Source: CAVVFX01 sp963777595 (lineage in GTDB: Bacteria > Acidobacteriota > Terriglobia > Bryobacterales > Bryobacteraceae). From it: a stretch of DNA of 64,000 nt. Below the pieces are notes generated by a model that did no database searches, had not been told where the DNA came from, and saw only the letters and a list, made by a program, of their open reading frames with translations. Each line of letters starts with the position of its first letter. Within the stretch, counting starts at the first letter, position 1. The position numbers were made by a program, and so were the translations under genes. Positions 1 to 7,745 of the stretch are shown here, in pieces. Where the stretch lies: the NCBI GenBank assembly GCA_963777595.1, contig CAVZRE010000013.1:168925-232924 (forward strand), written 5' to 3'.

Positions 1-948
1 GGACGCGAAGTGCGCGACGTTCTGGCAGCGACGCCGCTGGGAGAGGATCTACGCCTGGTAGCGGCTGAAGAACAGGAGGTCGGGACACTGACGGAAGCCG
101 GTGGTGAGCCGTCTTTTCTCATTAAGCTGACTCCGGGATCGCTCGAAAAAGCCCGCGTCATCATTCTCGCCGGACCCTCCGACATCAGTGACGATGTGAT
201 CGAGTTGAAACCCGCCGCGCCTCTCGTCGATCTAACCTATGCAGCGGAAGATCAGCCGCAGGCGAGGTTGCGTGCTCCCATGCTGGAGCCGTCGGGACTC
301 GAATTTCCCAGAGAGACGATCCATGTCGTGGCGCATCCGGCGGCGATTGCGCTGGCTCTGATCCTGAGCCGGTTACATGCGGTTTTCCCGGTGCGGCGTG
401 CGGTGATCCAAGTGTTCGAGCCGGCCAGCGAACGCGGATCTGCCGGGATCGATGAGTTGCAAAGGCAGACCGTAAGTCTGTTGTCGTTCAAGAGTATGCC
501 GAAAGAAATTTTCGATAACCAGCTCAGCTTCAGTCTGCTGGCGCGATTGGGCGAGCAGGCGCCGGTGAAACTCGAGGATGTCGAAGCGCGCATCGAGCGG
601 CATCTGGCGTCGCTGCTGGCGACGAAGTCTTCGCATGCGCCCATGCCCTCCATCCGGTTGATTCAGGCGCCGGTGTTCCACGGTTATAGCTCGTCTCTGT
701 GGATCGAACTGGAACAGAATCCTGGAATCGCGGCTATTGAACAGATTCTCTCGGATCGTTTCATCGAAGTGCGCTCGCGTGACACCGAGCCTCCCAACAA
801 TGTTGGGGTCGCCGGTCAGAATGAGATCACTATCGGGGCCATCTCGATCGACAACAATCAACCCAATGCCCTCTGGATGTGGATGGCGCTCGACAATCTC
901 CGATTGACGGCGCAAAACGCCGCCATGGTGGTCAAAGATGTCGCCTAA
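1..948 (+). CDS. Aspartate-semialdehyde dehydrogenase-like protein (UsG type), 5' partial
   Basis: The frame is already open at base 1, so the gene begins before the window and its N-terminal nucleotide-binding loop is not visible. The remaining 315 or so residues follow the order of the Asd/UsG family: end of the Rossmann half, then the dimerisation half with GSAGIDELQRQT, APVFHGYSSSLWIE and a C-terminal QPNALWMWMALDNLR block. Where true dehydrogenases have the catalytic cysteine (NCSTTQ-like), this protein reads VAHPAAIALAL, so the nucleophile is absent. It is therefore probably a non-catalytic UsG-type paralogue rather than the lysine/threonine pathway enzyme. It overlaps lptE by 11 bases and is likely co-transcribed with lptE and holA. 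The family call is firm; the role is unknown. Confidence 0.82.
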   Translation, partial: GREVRDVLAATPLGEDLRLVAAEEQEVGTLTEAGGEPSFLIKLTPGSLEKARVIILAGPSDISDDVIELKPAAPLVDLTYAAEDQPQARLRAPMLEPSGLEFPRETIHVVAHPAAIALALILSRLHAVFPVRRAVIQVFEPASERGSAGIDELQRQTVSLLSFKSMPKEIFDNQLSFSLLARLGEQAPVKLEDVEARIERHLASLLATKSSHAPMPSIRLIQAPVFHGYSSSLWIELEQNPGIAAIEQILSDRFIEVRSRDTEPPNNVGVAGQNEITIGAISIDNNQPNALWMWMALDNLRLTAQNAAMVVKDVA

Positions 949-1468
949 AGGGAGGGGGTCTTGGGCCTGCTCCCTCGCTTTATCTGCCCTTGCCCTCGCC
1001 TCCTGCGGCTATCATCTCGCGGGCACGACAAACCTGCTGCCGAAAACGATCCAGACCATCGCGATCCCTGCTTTCAGCAACGGAACCACCGTCTACAAAC
1101 TCACCGACGAGCTATCTGAAGCGATGACGCGCGAGTTCATTTCACGCACCAAGTACACCATCACGTCCGATCCAAAAAATGCGGATGCCACGCTGCGGGG
1201 CTGGGTCAACCAGGTTTTCAATTTTCCCACGGTCTATGATCCGGTGACCTTTCGCGCTGCCAACGTAGAGGTACACGTGAATCTGAGGATTCAATTGACG
1301 GACAAATCCGGCAAAGTACTGTTTGACCGTCCTGGAATGGAAGTTCGCGAGCGCTACGAAGTCAGCGTGGACCCCATCACCTATTTCGATGAGAGTGAGC
1401 CCGCCATGCGCCGTTTGAGCGTGGATGTCGCCAAGACCATCGTCAGCGCAATTCTCGAGAATTTCTAG
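938..1468 (+). CDS. lptE: LPS-assembly lipoprotein LptE
   Basis: LptE is the outer-membrane lipoprotein that plugs the LptD barrel and helps place lipopolysaccharide in the outer leaflet. The 176-residue product has a short basic start, a hydrophobic stretch and a lipobox ending at LASC, followed at once by GYHLAG, the signature after the acylated Cys in this family. The body has the expected alternating beta pattern (IAIPAFSNGT, TLRGWVNQVF, VHVNLRIQL). The ATG at 938 overlaps the upstream gene by 11 bases, and the stop abuts the holA ATG, giving a tight operon. An lptE-holA arrangement is common in Gram-negative bacteria, which supports both calls. Confidence 0.85.
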   Translation: MSPKGRGSWACSLALSALALASCGYHLAGTTNLLPKTIQTIAIPAFSNGTTVYKLTDELSEAMTREFISRTKYTITSDPKNADATLRGWVNQVFNFPTVYDPVTFRAANVEVHVNLRIQLTDKSGKVLFDRPGMEVRERYEVSVDPITYFDESEPAMRRLSVDVAKTIVSAILENF

Positions 1469-2557
1469 ATGAATCCGGCTCAGTTTTTCGGCGCGATGAA
1501 GAAAGGCGCTTTAGCTCCGGCTTACTTGTTTCTTGGCGCGGAAGGGTATGACCGGAGGCGTTGCAAGCAGGCGCTGCTCGATGCGCACCTGACGCCGGAA
1601 GAACGCGTGGAAGGGCTGGCGAATTACGATCTTTCGCGAAACACCATCGCCGAGGTAATCGACGATGCCCGCTCCCTCTCGCTCTTCGCGAGCAAGCGAT
1701 TGATCGTGGCGTCGAGCGCGGAAAGCGCGCTGCCGAAGGTATCGAAAGCCGCCTCGGACTCAGATGACGAGGAGGGCGGAACCTCTGGAGGCGACTCCGA
1801 CGTGACGCCTCTGGTCGACTACTTGCGCAACTCTTCACCGGGCGTAGTCGTGTTGTTCGAAGCCACCCGCTTCGGCCTGGAGGGCGAGGACAAGAAGAAG
1901 GCCGAGCGCGTGGCGAAGTTCTTTTCCGCGATCAAGGATGTAGTGGAGTTTGCGCCGTATTCGGCAGACGATGCCCGCCGCGAAGCGCTGTCCCACGCCA
2001 AACGACTTGGAGTCGCGGTGGAACCCGCTGCGATGGAGATGCTGGTGGAGGCACTGGGCGCGGATATGGCGAGGATCGCGACGGAACTCGAGAAACTCTC
2101 GCTGCTGGCTTCATCCACCGCGGGCGGACGGCCCATCAACGAGGATGACATCCAGTCGATGGTTCCGGACGCTCGCGCGTCGACCATTTTCGCTCTGGTG
2201 AATGCGCTCGGGCGCCGGGATCGCGGCCGTTCGCTCGCGGTGCTGGATACGCTGTGCCGGGAGGGTGAGTATCTGCCGCTGGCGCTCTCCTTCCTGTCGT
2301 CGCAATTCCGCCAGGCGCTGATCGCGCGCGAGGCTAATCTGAAGTCTTCGCAGCAGATTCAGGGGCATTTCACGAAGATAGGTGTGCCGATGTGGGGCTC
2401 ACGAGCCGACCAGGTGCTGCAGACCGCGACCAAGTTTTCGCGTGAACAACTGGAGCGCGGCATGAAGTTGATCTTCGAGGCTGACCGCGACCTGCGCAGC
2501 GCCCGTCCCGACGACCGCATCATCATGGAAAATTTCGTCGTCAAGCTGACGGCTTAA
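1469..2557 (+). CDS. holA: DNA polymerase III subunit delta
   Basis: HolA is the clamp-loader delta subunit that opens the sliding clamp. The 362-residue length is normal. The N-terminus shows the family pattern of the fragment PAYLFLGAEGYDRRRC, followed by a ruined-AAA ATPase domain and the FALVNALGRRDR helix that starts the lid/collar region; the C-terminal third (LPLALSFLSSQFRQALIARE and beyond) is the all-helical collar. An acidic low-complexity insert (DSDDEEGGTSGGDSD, about residues 95-110) is unusual and probably a surface loop. The ATG follows directly on the lptE stop codon, so translation is probably coupled. Confidence 0.88.
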   Translation: MNPAQFFGAMKKGALAPAYLFLGAEGYDRRRCKQALLDAHLTPEERVEGLANYDLSRNTIAEVIDDARSLSLFASKRLIVASSAESALPKVSKAASDSDDEEGGTSGGDSDVTPLVDYLRNSSPGVVVLFEATRFGLEGEDKKKAERVAKFFSAIKDVVEFAPYSADDARREALSHAKRLGVAVEPAAMEMLVEALGADMARIATELEKLSLLASSTAGGRPINEDDIQSMVPDARASTIFALVNALGRRDRGRSLAVLDTLCREGEYLPLALSFLSSQFRQALIAREANLKSSQQIQGHFTKIGVPMWGSRADQVLQTATKFSREQLERGMKLIFEADRDLRSARPDDRIIMENFVVKLTA

Positions 2558-2600
2558 TCCGCGAGATACATCCGAAGACCGGGGCGTTGCGTACACTCGA

Positions 2601-2906
2601 TTGATAGTGACTCGCAACAGCACCGACCGGGTAATGCTGGAAGTGTTCTTCTATCTGCAGATCCTGGACGTGATGTCGACACTTGCCGGCTTCAGCCTGG
2701 GCAACACCGAGGCGAGCCCCTTCATCCGCTTGTTGATCCGGTGGGGTCCGGTCACCGGATTGATCTGTTCGAAAATATTCGCGGGCGCCTGTCTCCTGAT
2801 CTGCATTCTTCTCCGCCGTTGGGAATTCATTCGCTGGATCAACTATTGGTATGCGGCGCTGGTGATTTGGAATCTTTATATTATTCTGAAGGTGCTGCAT
2901 TCATGA
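2601..2906 (+). CDS. Small hydrophobic membrane protein (DUF5658-like)
   Basis: A protein of about 101 residues that is almost entirely membrane segments: a helix near residues 12-30 (EVFFYLQILDVMSTLAGF), one near 45-67 and one near 78-98. The layout (three helices, an early LDVMSTLAGF segment, and NTEASPF in the first loop) resembles DUF5658-type proteins, whose function is unknown. The TTG at 2601 gives the longest form; an ATG at 2634 keeps the first helix and is a credible alternative, but neither has a clear ribosome-binding site. Its TGA overlaps the ATG of the next gene, so the two are probably made together. Confidence 0.6.
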   Translation: MIVTRNSTDRVMLEVFFYLQILDVMSTLAGFSLGNTEASPFIRLLIRWGPVTGLICSKIFAGACLLICILLRRWEFIRWINYWYAALVIWNLYIILKVLHS

Positions 2907-3319
2907 AAATTCTGGCGCTCTGGCTGCTGGCGCTCAGTCCTGCCCCACGACCGAAGCCGGATCTCACTCCTGCCGAAGTGGTCCGGACGGTGGTGGCAGC
3001 TTTGCAGAATTACAATTCACCCATTCCCAACGCCGGGATCTTCACCGCTTACACATTTGCTTCCCCGGCGAACCACGCGGTGACGGGTCCTTACGGCAAC
3101 TTCATTGGATTGGTGAAGAGCGCGGTAAATGAGCCCCTGCTTCACCGCTATCCTACCGAACTCGGCACCAGCGCGATCAACGGCGGCTTTGCCGTGGAGA
3201 TCGTCACGGTACACCGGAAGCCTGGACTCGACATGGCGTTCCGATTTACCCTGAGTCACCAGCAGGATGGCCGTTATCGTGGGTGTTGGATGGTGGACGG
3301 CGTCAGTCTGGCACATTAG
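2903..3319 (+). CDS. DUF4864 domain protein, exported
   Basis: The 138-residue product starts with a short hydrophobic segment (MKILALWLLALSPAP) that looks like a signal peptide or anchor. The body matches the layout of DUF4864: a helix with VVAALQN, the phrase AYTFASPAN, GNFIGLVK, a strand ending VEIVTVHRK, and a terminal RYRGCWMVDGV strand; this family belongs to the NTF2-like folds. I chose the ATG at 2903 because it forms an ATGA overlap with the upstream stop and begins exactly at the hydrophobic segment, although the frame is open upstream to 2741. The function is not known; a periplasmic ligand-binding role is only a guess. Confidence 0.65.
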   Translation: MKILALWLLALSPAPRPKPDLTPAEVVRTVVAALQNYNSPIPNAGIFTAYTFASPANHAVTGPYGNFIGLVKSAVNEPLLHRYPTELGTSAINGGFAVEIVTVHRKPGLDMAFRFTLSHQQDGRYRGCWMVDGVSLAH

Positions 3320-3376
3320 ATCGCGCCCGGTGTCTACACGGCGTGGCAGCCGTTTCCGAACGCGGATGTCTGAATC

Positions 3377-5038
3377 TTAGGTCTCCATAACGGTCGGCTG
3401 ACTTGACGGAACTTCAGAGGCGTGTTCGGAGGGGGGCACAACTTCTCGCGCCCACCGGCGATACAGGTCTTTCTCTGAGCGGCCCGTGTAACGGAGCTCG
3501 ATCCCAAACCGGTTCTGCGAGGTGGCCTCGAATTCGTCGAATAACAATGGGACATACTGCGCCACCCCGACGCACCAACGCAGCAGCGATTTCGCAAACA
3601 CGGGACTCGATCGGGTCGCGCGGTGCACTTCGTCGGCGACCATGCCATAGCTCAGGTGCTGATATCCCGGTTTCTGTTCCGCATCTCCCACCGATAAGAG
3701 AATTGGCTGATCCTCTTTCAGAAAATCGCGGTCAATTATCCGTTCGGTCAACATTGCGACCGAATCGGTGGCGCGCAGAATTATGAGTGGGGTGATCCCA
3801 AATTTGGCTATCGCTTCGGCGTGCGGAAAACCCTGCACATCCAACCGTGAGAGGACCTCTTCATAGGCTTCTGGTGGCAAGGGCTGCAATTCCAGAAACG
3901 CCTCCTCGAACTGCCGGAATTCCGGAGGCAGGCTTGGATAGAGTGCGCCTTCAAAAGCTCGTCCCACGCTCCGGGCATCCTCGGCCTGCGCCGCAAACAG
4001 TTTCTCCAAAGAGCTCGCTTCGGTTGGGGGCACCAGTTCCATGGCGCCAGTGCCTAAGGCTTCGTAAACACGGCCCAGCCACTCGCCATCGACGGCCCTC
4101 ATTTCCGCCTCAGGAAGGATTTCGCTGCCATCCGTCGCGTCGAGGCTTTCCAGAATCTCTCTCGCTCGCAACCTGACCGTTTCGAGGGCAGCTTGGTTGC
4201 CGCCCGAGAGCAGCGCATCGCGCAGGATCGTCAGGACCCCGGGTTCTTCATTCATCTTCTTGGTTCCTTTGGATTTGTCCAGATTTTTCAAAACGCGTGA
4301 CAGGGCCCGGACACAGTTCTTATAAGCCTGACTCGCCTGATGCTGAGTGATGCCCAGCACCAGCGAAGCGCCCTTGATCGTACGCTCTTCGTACCACACC
4401 GCCCGCGCTACGGCCCATTCGGTTGAGCCAAAGCTCTTAGGCGAGGGAAATCGCACCACCACCCGCCCTAGCGCTTCAATGAGCCGTTCCCGCAAACTGT
4501 AGCGGCTGACTTTCCGTTCGCGGGCCAAGTCCCGTTCGGACCGGCCCTCGAAACAATACAAGACCAGGCACTCCCGCAACTCCACCGACAAAGCCTGAAT
4601 GCCTTCCTCCAACATAGGAGATAGCGCTTTCAGATCGATTTCTCCTTCAGGTTCCGGAGCTTTGCAAGCCAGACCCTCAAGCAGAACCCGGTCGCTGACA
4701 TGACTCTGAACGCGCACCAGGCGGACAATGCGGGGGCGGGCGAATTGCACAAACGCCCCATAGACGTATACTTCGAGAGCGCCTCGCTCAGGGCGATACC
4801 GCTTCTCGATTCCAGGCCAGGCCTGCAAAAAAAAATCGTGAATCAAATCCGGCGCGTCGGCGGGGGGTACTGGGAATCCTCCACGCGCCAAGCGGCCGAG
4901 GGCCGAGTAGAAAATTGGCGCGAACTTTGTGTAGGCATCCCGTAGTGTGGGCATTGACAAGGAACTTGGCATCGTTTTTCGTCCATTCTGACAGTCTCCG
5001 ATCGTCTGAGGATTTTGCTCCTCATTCTGGTATTGCAT
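3377..5038 (-). CDS. Sigma-70-type factor fused to a C-terminal domain of unknown function
   Basis: Residues about 30-110 carry a region-2-like core (DAPDLIHDFFLQAW, YRPERGALEVYVYGAF), as in extracytoplasmic sigma factors. Residues about 145-192 form a region-4-like helix-turn-helix (LSVELRECLVLYCF, RSERDLARERKVSR), and a second helix-turn-helix-like stretch follows at about 205-250 (KGASLVLGITQHQASQAY). The last 290 residues match nothing I recognise; they are acidic, rich in helix and LPPE motifs, and lack membrane segments or a signal peptide. An internal ATG at 4255 (residue 262, KKMNEEP) has a weak AAGGAA upstream and would release this part as its own protein, so the gene may be a fusion of sigma factor and regulator. 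Upstream and co-directional lies a phosphoesterase. Confidence 0.6.
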   Translation of the reverse strand: MQYQNEEQNPQTIGDCQNGRKTMPSSLSMPTLRDAYTKFAPIFYSALGRLARGGFPVPPADAPDLIHDFFLQAWPGIEKRYRPERGALEVYVYGAFVQFARPRIVRLVRVQSHVSDRVLLEGLACKAPEPEGEIDLKALSPMLEEGIQALSVELRECLVLYCFEGRSERDLARERKVSRYSLRERLIEALGRVVVRFPSPKSFGSTEWAVARAVWYEERTIKGASLVLGITQHQASQAYKNCVRALSRVLKNLDKSKGTKKMNEEPGVLTILRDALLSGGNQAALETVRLRAREILESLDATDGSEILPEAEMRAVDGEWLGRVYEALGTGAMELVPPTEASSLEKLFAAQAEDARSVGRAFEGALYPSLPPEFRQFEEAFLELQPLPPEAYEEVLSRLDVQGFPHAEAIAKFGITPLIILRATDSVAMLTERIIDRDFLKEDQPILLSVGDAEQKPGYQHLSYGMVADEVHRATRSSPVFAKSLLRWCVGVAQYVPLLFDEFEATSQNRFGIELRYTGRSEKDLYRRWAREVVPPSEHASEVPSSQPTVMET

Positions 5039-5086
5039 TCTGTCCCGCCTTTGGCCGAAAATTTCTTTCCGCTTCGACTGCGTGGC

Positions 5087-6151
5087 TCATTCGGGATACC
5101 CCTTCCCGGCGGGGAAGAAAAGCGATCCGGAGAACCCCGGATCGAGGTCCTGGTGCATCGCGAACCCGTGCGGCCTTTCGAAATATGTCTCCACGCTCCA
5201 TCGCAGTCCGTTGGGTTCGGCCGACAACTCGTGAAGCAATACGCTGTTTGCTATGGTGTTTAGCCGTGAAATCCGCTGGCCGGCGAGTCTGACGCCGGGC
5301 GGCAAGGTGGTGATTCTGGACGAAGAGCCGCAACAAACGTGCAACGGCGGCATTAGATACTGAGCTAAATGTTTTATTTTCAGTTTTTCGATCCGTGGTA
5401 CATGGGTGTGACCGCAAAGCAGAATGGAGAATGCGTGACGGCCGGTAAACTCATCGAGGAGCTTCCTGCAAGTCGGGGTGATACCGAGTGTTCTACCCTC
5501 CCAGGTAGCCGAATGATGCAGCAGAAGGATACGGATCTCGTTCTCCTCCGGGAGTTTCATCACTTTTTCGAGTTCTTCCAATTCTTCCCGGAACTCTCCC
5601 CGCGCCAGTCCCCGATTCCCGCTGTAAGGACCCACGCCCGCATCCGTATTGATTCCGGCAAAAACGATCTGGTGCCCGGTGGCCGGAATCTGCAGCGGTC
5701 CCGTAAGGTAAGGGCAGAACCGAAAGGTCTGCCACAATTGATCTGAGGGCGGTCCCAAGACGAGGTTTCCCCCCCAGTGGTCGTGATTGCCCGGAATGCC
5801 GTAATCTTTCCAGCCGGGGCACCGCAATCCCATGAAGTTCCCATCGGGCGCCATCCACTCAGATGCCAGGTAGAGCGAGCCAAGGTCCAGTTCCTGCTCA
5901 TGCCCCGTACATGTCAGATCGCCTGTCATCACTAACTTTGCCTCGGGAATCCTATTTTTAACGATGCGCCAGAACTTTTCGAGTCGCATGAGAGAGAATT
6001 CGTCATGTCCGAACAGCCCATCGAATCCAGGTATAGCGGCCAATGCATTCAGCGCGTTTCGGTCTCCGACTCCGCCCGGCCGGGCAATATGAAGATCAGA
6101 GATCTGGAGAAAAGCCGCAACAACAGGAGACTTGGCGGCAGTTGGCTGCAT
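5087..6151 (-). CDS. Calcineurin-like metallophosphoesterase
   Basis: A 354-residue protein with every metal-binding block of the calcineurin-like phosphoesterase superfamily in order: QISDLH near the start (D-x-H), VMTGDLTCTG (GD), GIPGNHDHWGG (GNHD), LLLHHSA and LCGHTHVPR (GHTH). The two-metal site therefore appears intact. There is no signal peptide, so it is probably cytoplasmic. The substrate cannot be read from sequence; cyclic nucleotides, phosphoproteins and nucleic acids are all used in this superfamily. It lies 48 bases upstream of the sigma-factor fusion on the same strand, which suggests a shared transcript, and it is divergent from the small gene at 6417. Confidence 0.8.
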   Translation of the reverse strand: MQPTAAKSPVVAAFLQISDLHIARPGGVGDRNALNALAAIPGFDGLFGHDEFSLMRLEKFWRIVKNRIPEAKLVMTGDLTCTGHEQELDLGSLYLASEWMAPDGNFMGLRCPGWKDYGIPGNHDHWGGNLVLGPPSDQLWQTFRFCPYLTGPLQIPATGHQIVFAGINTDAGVGPYSGNRGLARGEFREELEELEKVMKLPEENEIRILLLHHSATWEGRTLGITPTCRKLLDEFTGRHAFSILLCGHTHVPRIEKLKIKHLAQYLMPPLHVCCGSSSRITTLPPGVRLAGQRISRLNTIANSVLLHELSAEPNGLRWSVETYFERPHGFAMHQDLDPGFSGSLFFPAGKGYPE

Positions 6152-6416
6152 AAAGGAATTGTAGACACAGTGGCGTGGAGACTGCTATGGATAAGTGAAA
6201 GCGTGAAACGATGCCTCATCCGTGGGCATCCAGATGTTTGGAAGGCTAGATTTCGTTGGTTATCCTAAACCCAGATTGGGCTTGTAATGGAGCCGAAACG
6301 TTGTTATGCTTGGGTTTCTTACGAAAAAGTAGCCTATTTTTGCGCTCTTATTGAGGCGATTAGGTTCTTTGCGCCCAAACCTCAAGGAAGACGGCCGAAC
6401 GGCCGATAGGACTCTT

Positions 6417-6611
6417 ATGACGCCACAGTCCAAAAAGGTACCAGTCTGTGCAGAGATTCAGGCACACGAGGAACAGAAACAAATACAAATTCGGCTGGAT
6501 CACATCCGGCAGCAGATGTACACGTACGGTGTCTCACGTCTGAATGTATCCCCGCAGCAGGCGGCGGAAGTAGCGGAGATCGCCGTTCGCGTCGCGGCCG
6601 GACGTAAATAG
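6417..6611 (+). CDS. Small hypothetical protein, 64 aa
   Basis: No recognisable family. The product is polar and largely helical, with a central charged segment (EEQKQIQIRLDHIRQQM) that could form a short coiled coil and an Ala/Val-rich end (AAEVAEIAVRVAAGRK). The ATG at 6417 is preceded by AGGA about seven bases upstream. The frame continues upstream to 6351, but that part reads like non-coding sequence. The stop lies five bases before the start of the inositol-phosphatase-like gene, so the two probably form a small operon and the protein may be a partner or leader of it. Confidence 0.5.
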   Translation: MTPQSKKVPVCAEIQAHEEQKQIQIRLDHIRQQMYTYGVSRLNVSPQQAAEVAEIAVRVAAGRK

Positions 6612-6616
6612 GCTGG

Positions 6617-7693
6617 TTGAAGCTGAAGGTGAGTATCCCGCCAGATAGCGGACACCCGCTACCGCCCTATCTAGAACAACTCCTTTCACCCGAATTCATT
6701 CTCACTCGCACGATTCAGTGCTATACCTTCCTGATCGGGTTAGTTCGTGCATGGGGAGAAAAAGCGTTCGAACCGTATCCTGGCCCAGCCAAACCGCTGT
6801 CGGCAATCGATTTCTGGGTTGAGCAGTACTTTTCCACGATCGTCGCAGGTCACTTCGCCGACACCACTGATCGCCCCGACGTCGTCCATGTTATTCGAAC
6901 CGAAGATGTAGTAGCTTCTCTCAACCTCGATCACCGCTCTCGTTATTGCATGCTGATCGACGTTCTTGACGGTGCCCACTTATACCAGAAGCGGTTGGGA
7001 AACTGGTGCTCCGCGCTGACTGTTTTCGATCGGATCACGAACGCTATCTACGCCGCCTATATTGTCCATCCATCAGCCGAGAAGATCTACTATGCGACAT
7101 ACGAGCAACCCCACGCCTACATGATGCATGTTCCGGGTCTCAGCCAGATGGAGACATTCCCTTTTCGGATGAATCATCAGGAAGATTACATCGAAAAGAC
7201 ACGCAAGGAGGGCGGTTGGAACCGGCATTTTCTTCGAATTCCCACCGGTTCCAAAGCCTTGATGAACGCTACCGTCTGTCTGAATGCCCAACGGTGCTCA
7301 ACGCTCTTCGATCTCCTCGACTCCTCGCGTTTTCCAGCTGTGATTCCGTGGCTGACCGGGATGGCCTTTACCGATCGCGACCTTCGGGCCAACGGTGCGG
7401 AACTTGGTTTCCGTTTGTACAATATGGGGGGAAATCCAATGCTGGCAAGACTTTGCGATGGTGGCGCGGACGTTGTCCTGGATCTCGGCGGCTCCCTCGC
7501 CAATGACTGGGTTCCAGGCGCTTATATAGCGCTCAAGGCAGGTGCGTATGTCGGCTCGCTGAAGGGACAGCCCATCACTGAACCTGACCTTTCGCTGGCT
7601 CTCGGGGGCGTCGGACATTTGAAAAGCACGTATATCGCCGCCGCCAGTGAAGGCCTTTATCGCGAAACCCTCCAGCTATTATCTTTCGCGTAG
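6617..7693 (+). CDS. Divergent inositol-monophosphatase-like protein
   Basis: The 358-residue product has the skeleton of the Li-sensitive, Mg-dependent phosphatase fold. An acidic residue sits in VIRTEDVV; LIDVLDGAHLYQKRLGNWC replaces the usual DPLDGT-x-N-F block; and NDWVPGAYIALKAGAYVGSLKG resembles the C-terminal WD-x-AAG...EAGG...G block. Both D-x-x-D-G and a C-terminal Asp are kept, so catalysis is possible, but overall similarity is weak and a long N-terminal stretch of about 100 residues is atypical. The TTG start at 6617 is tentative (GTG at 6629 is an alternative). It is tightly linked to the 64-residue gene upstream and converges on the transglutaminase gene. Confidence 0.55.
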   Translation: MKLKVSIPPDSGHPLPPYLEQLLSPEFILTRTIQCYTFLIGLVRAWGEKAFEPYPGPAKPLSAIDFWVEQYFSTIVAGHFADTTDRPDVVHVIRTEDVVASLNLDHRSRYCMLIDVLDGAHLYQKRLGNWCSALTVFDRITNAIYAAYIVHPSAEKIYYATYEQPHAYMMHVPGLSQMETFPFRMNHQEDYIEKTRKEGGWNRHFLRIPTGSKALMNATVCLNAQRCSTLFDLLDSSRFPAVIPWLTGMAFTDRDLRANGAELGFRLYNMGGNPMLARLCDGGADVVLDLGGSLANDWVPGAYIALKAGAYVGSLKGQPITEPDLSLALGGVGHLKSTYIAAASEGLYRETLQLLSFA

Positions 7694-7745
7694 AGTGTGA
7701 AGGCGGAGAATATCGTATAGCGGCCGCGCGGCACTCCTGTTACTT

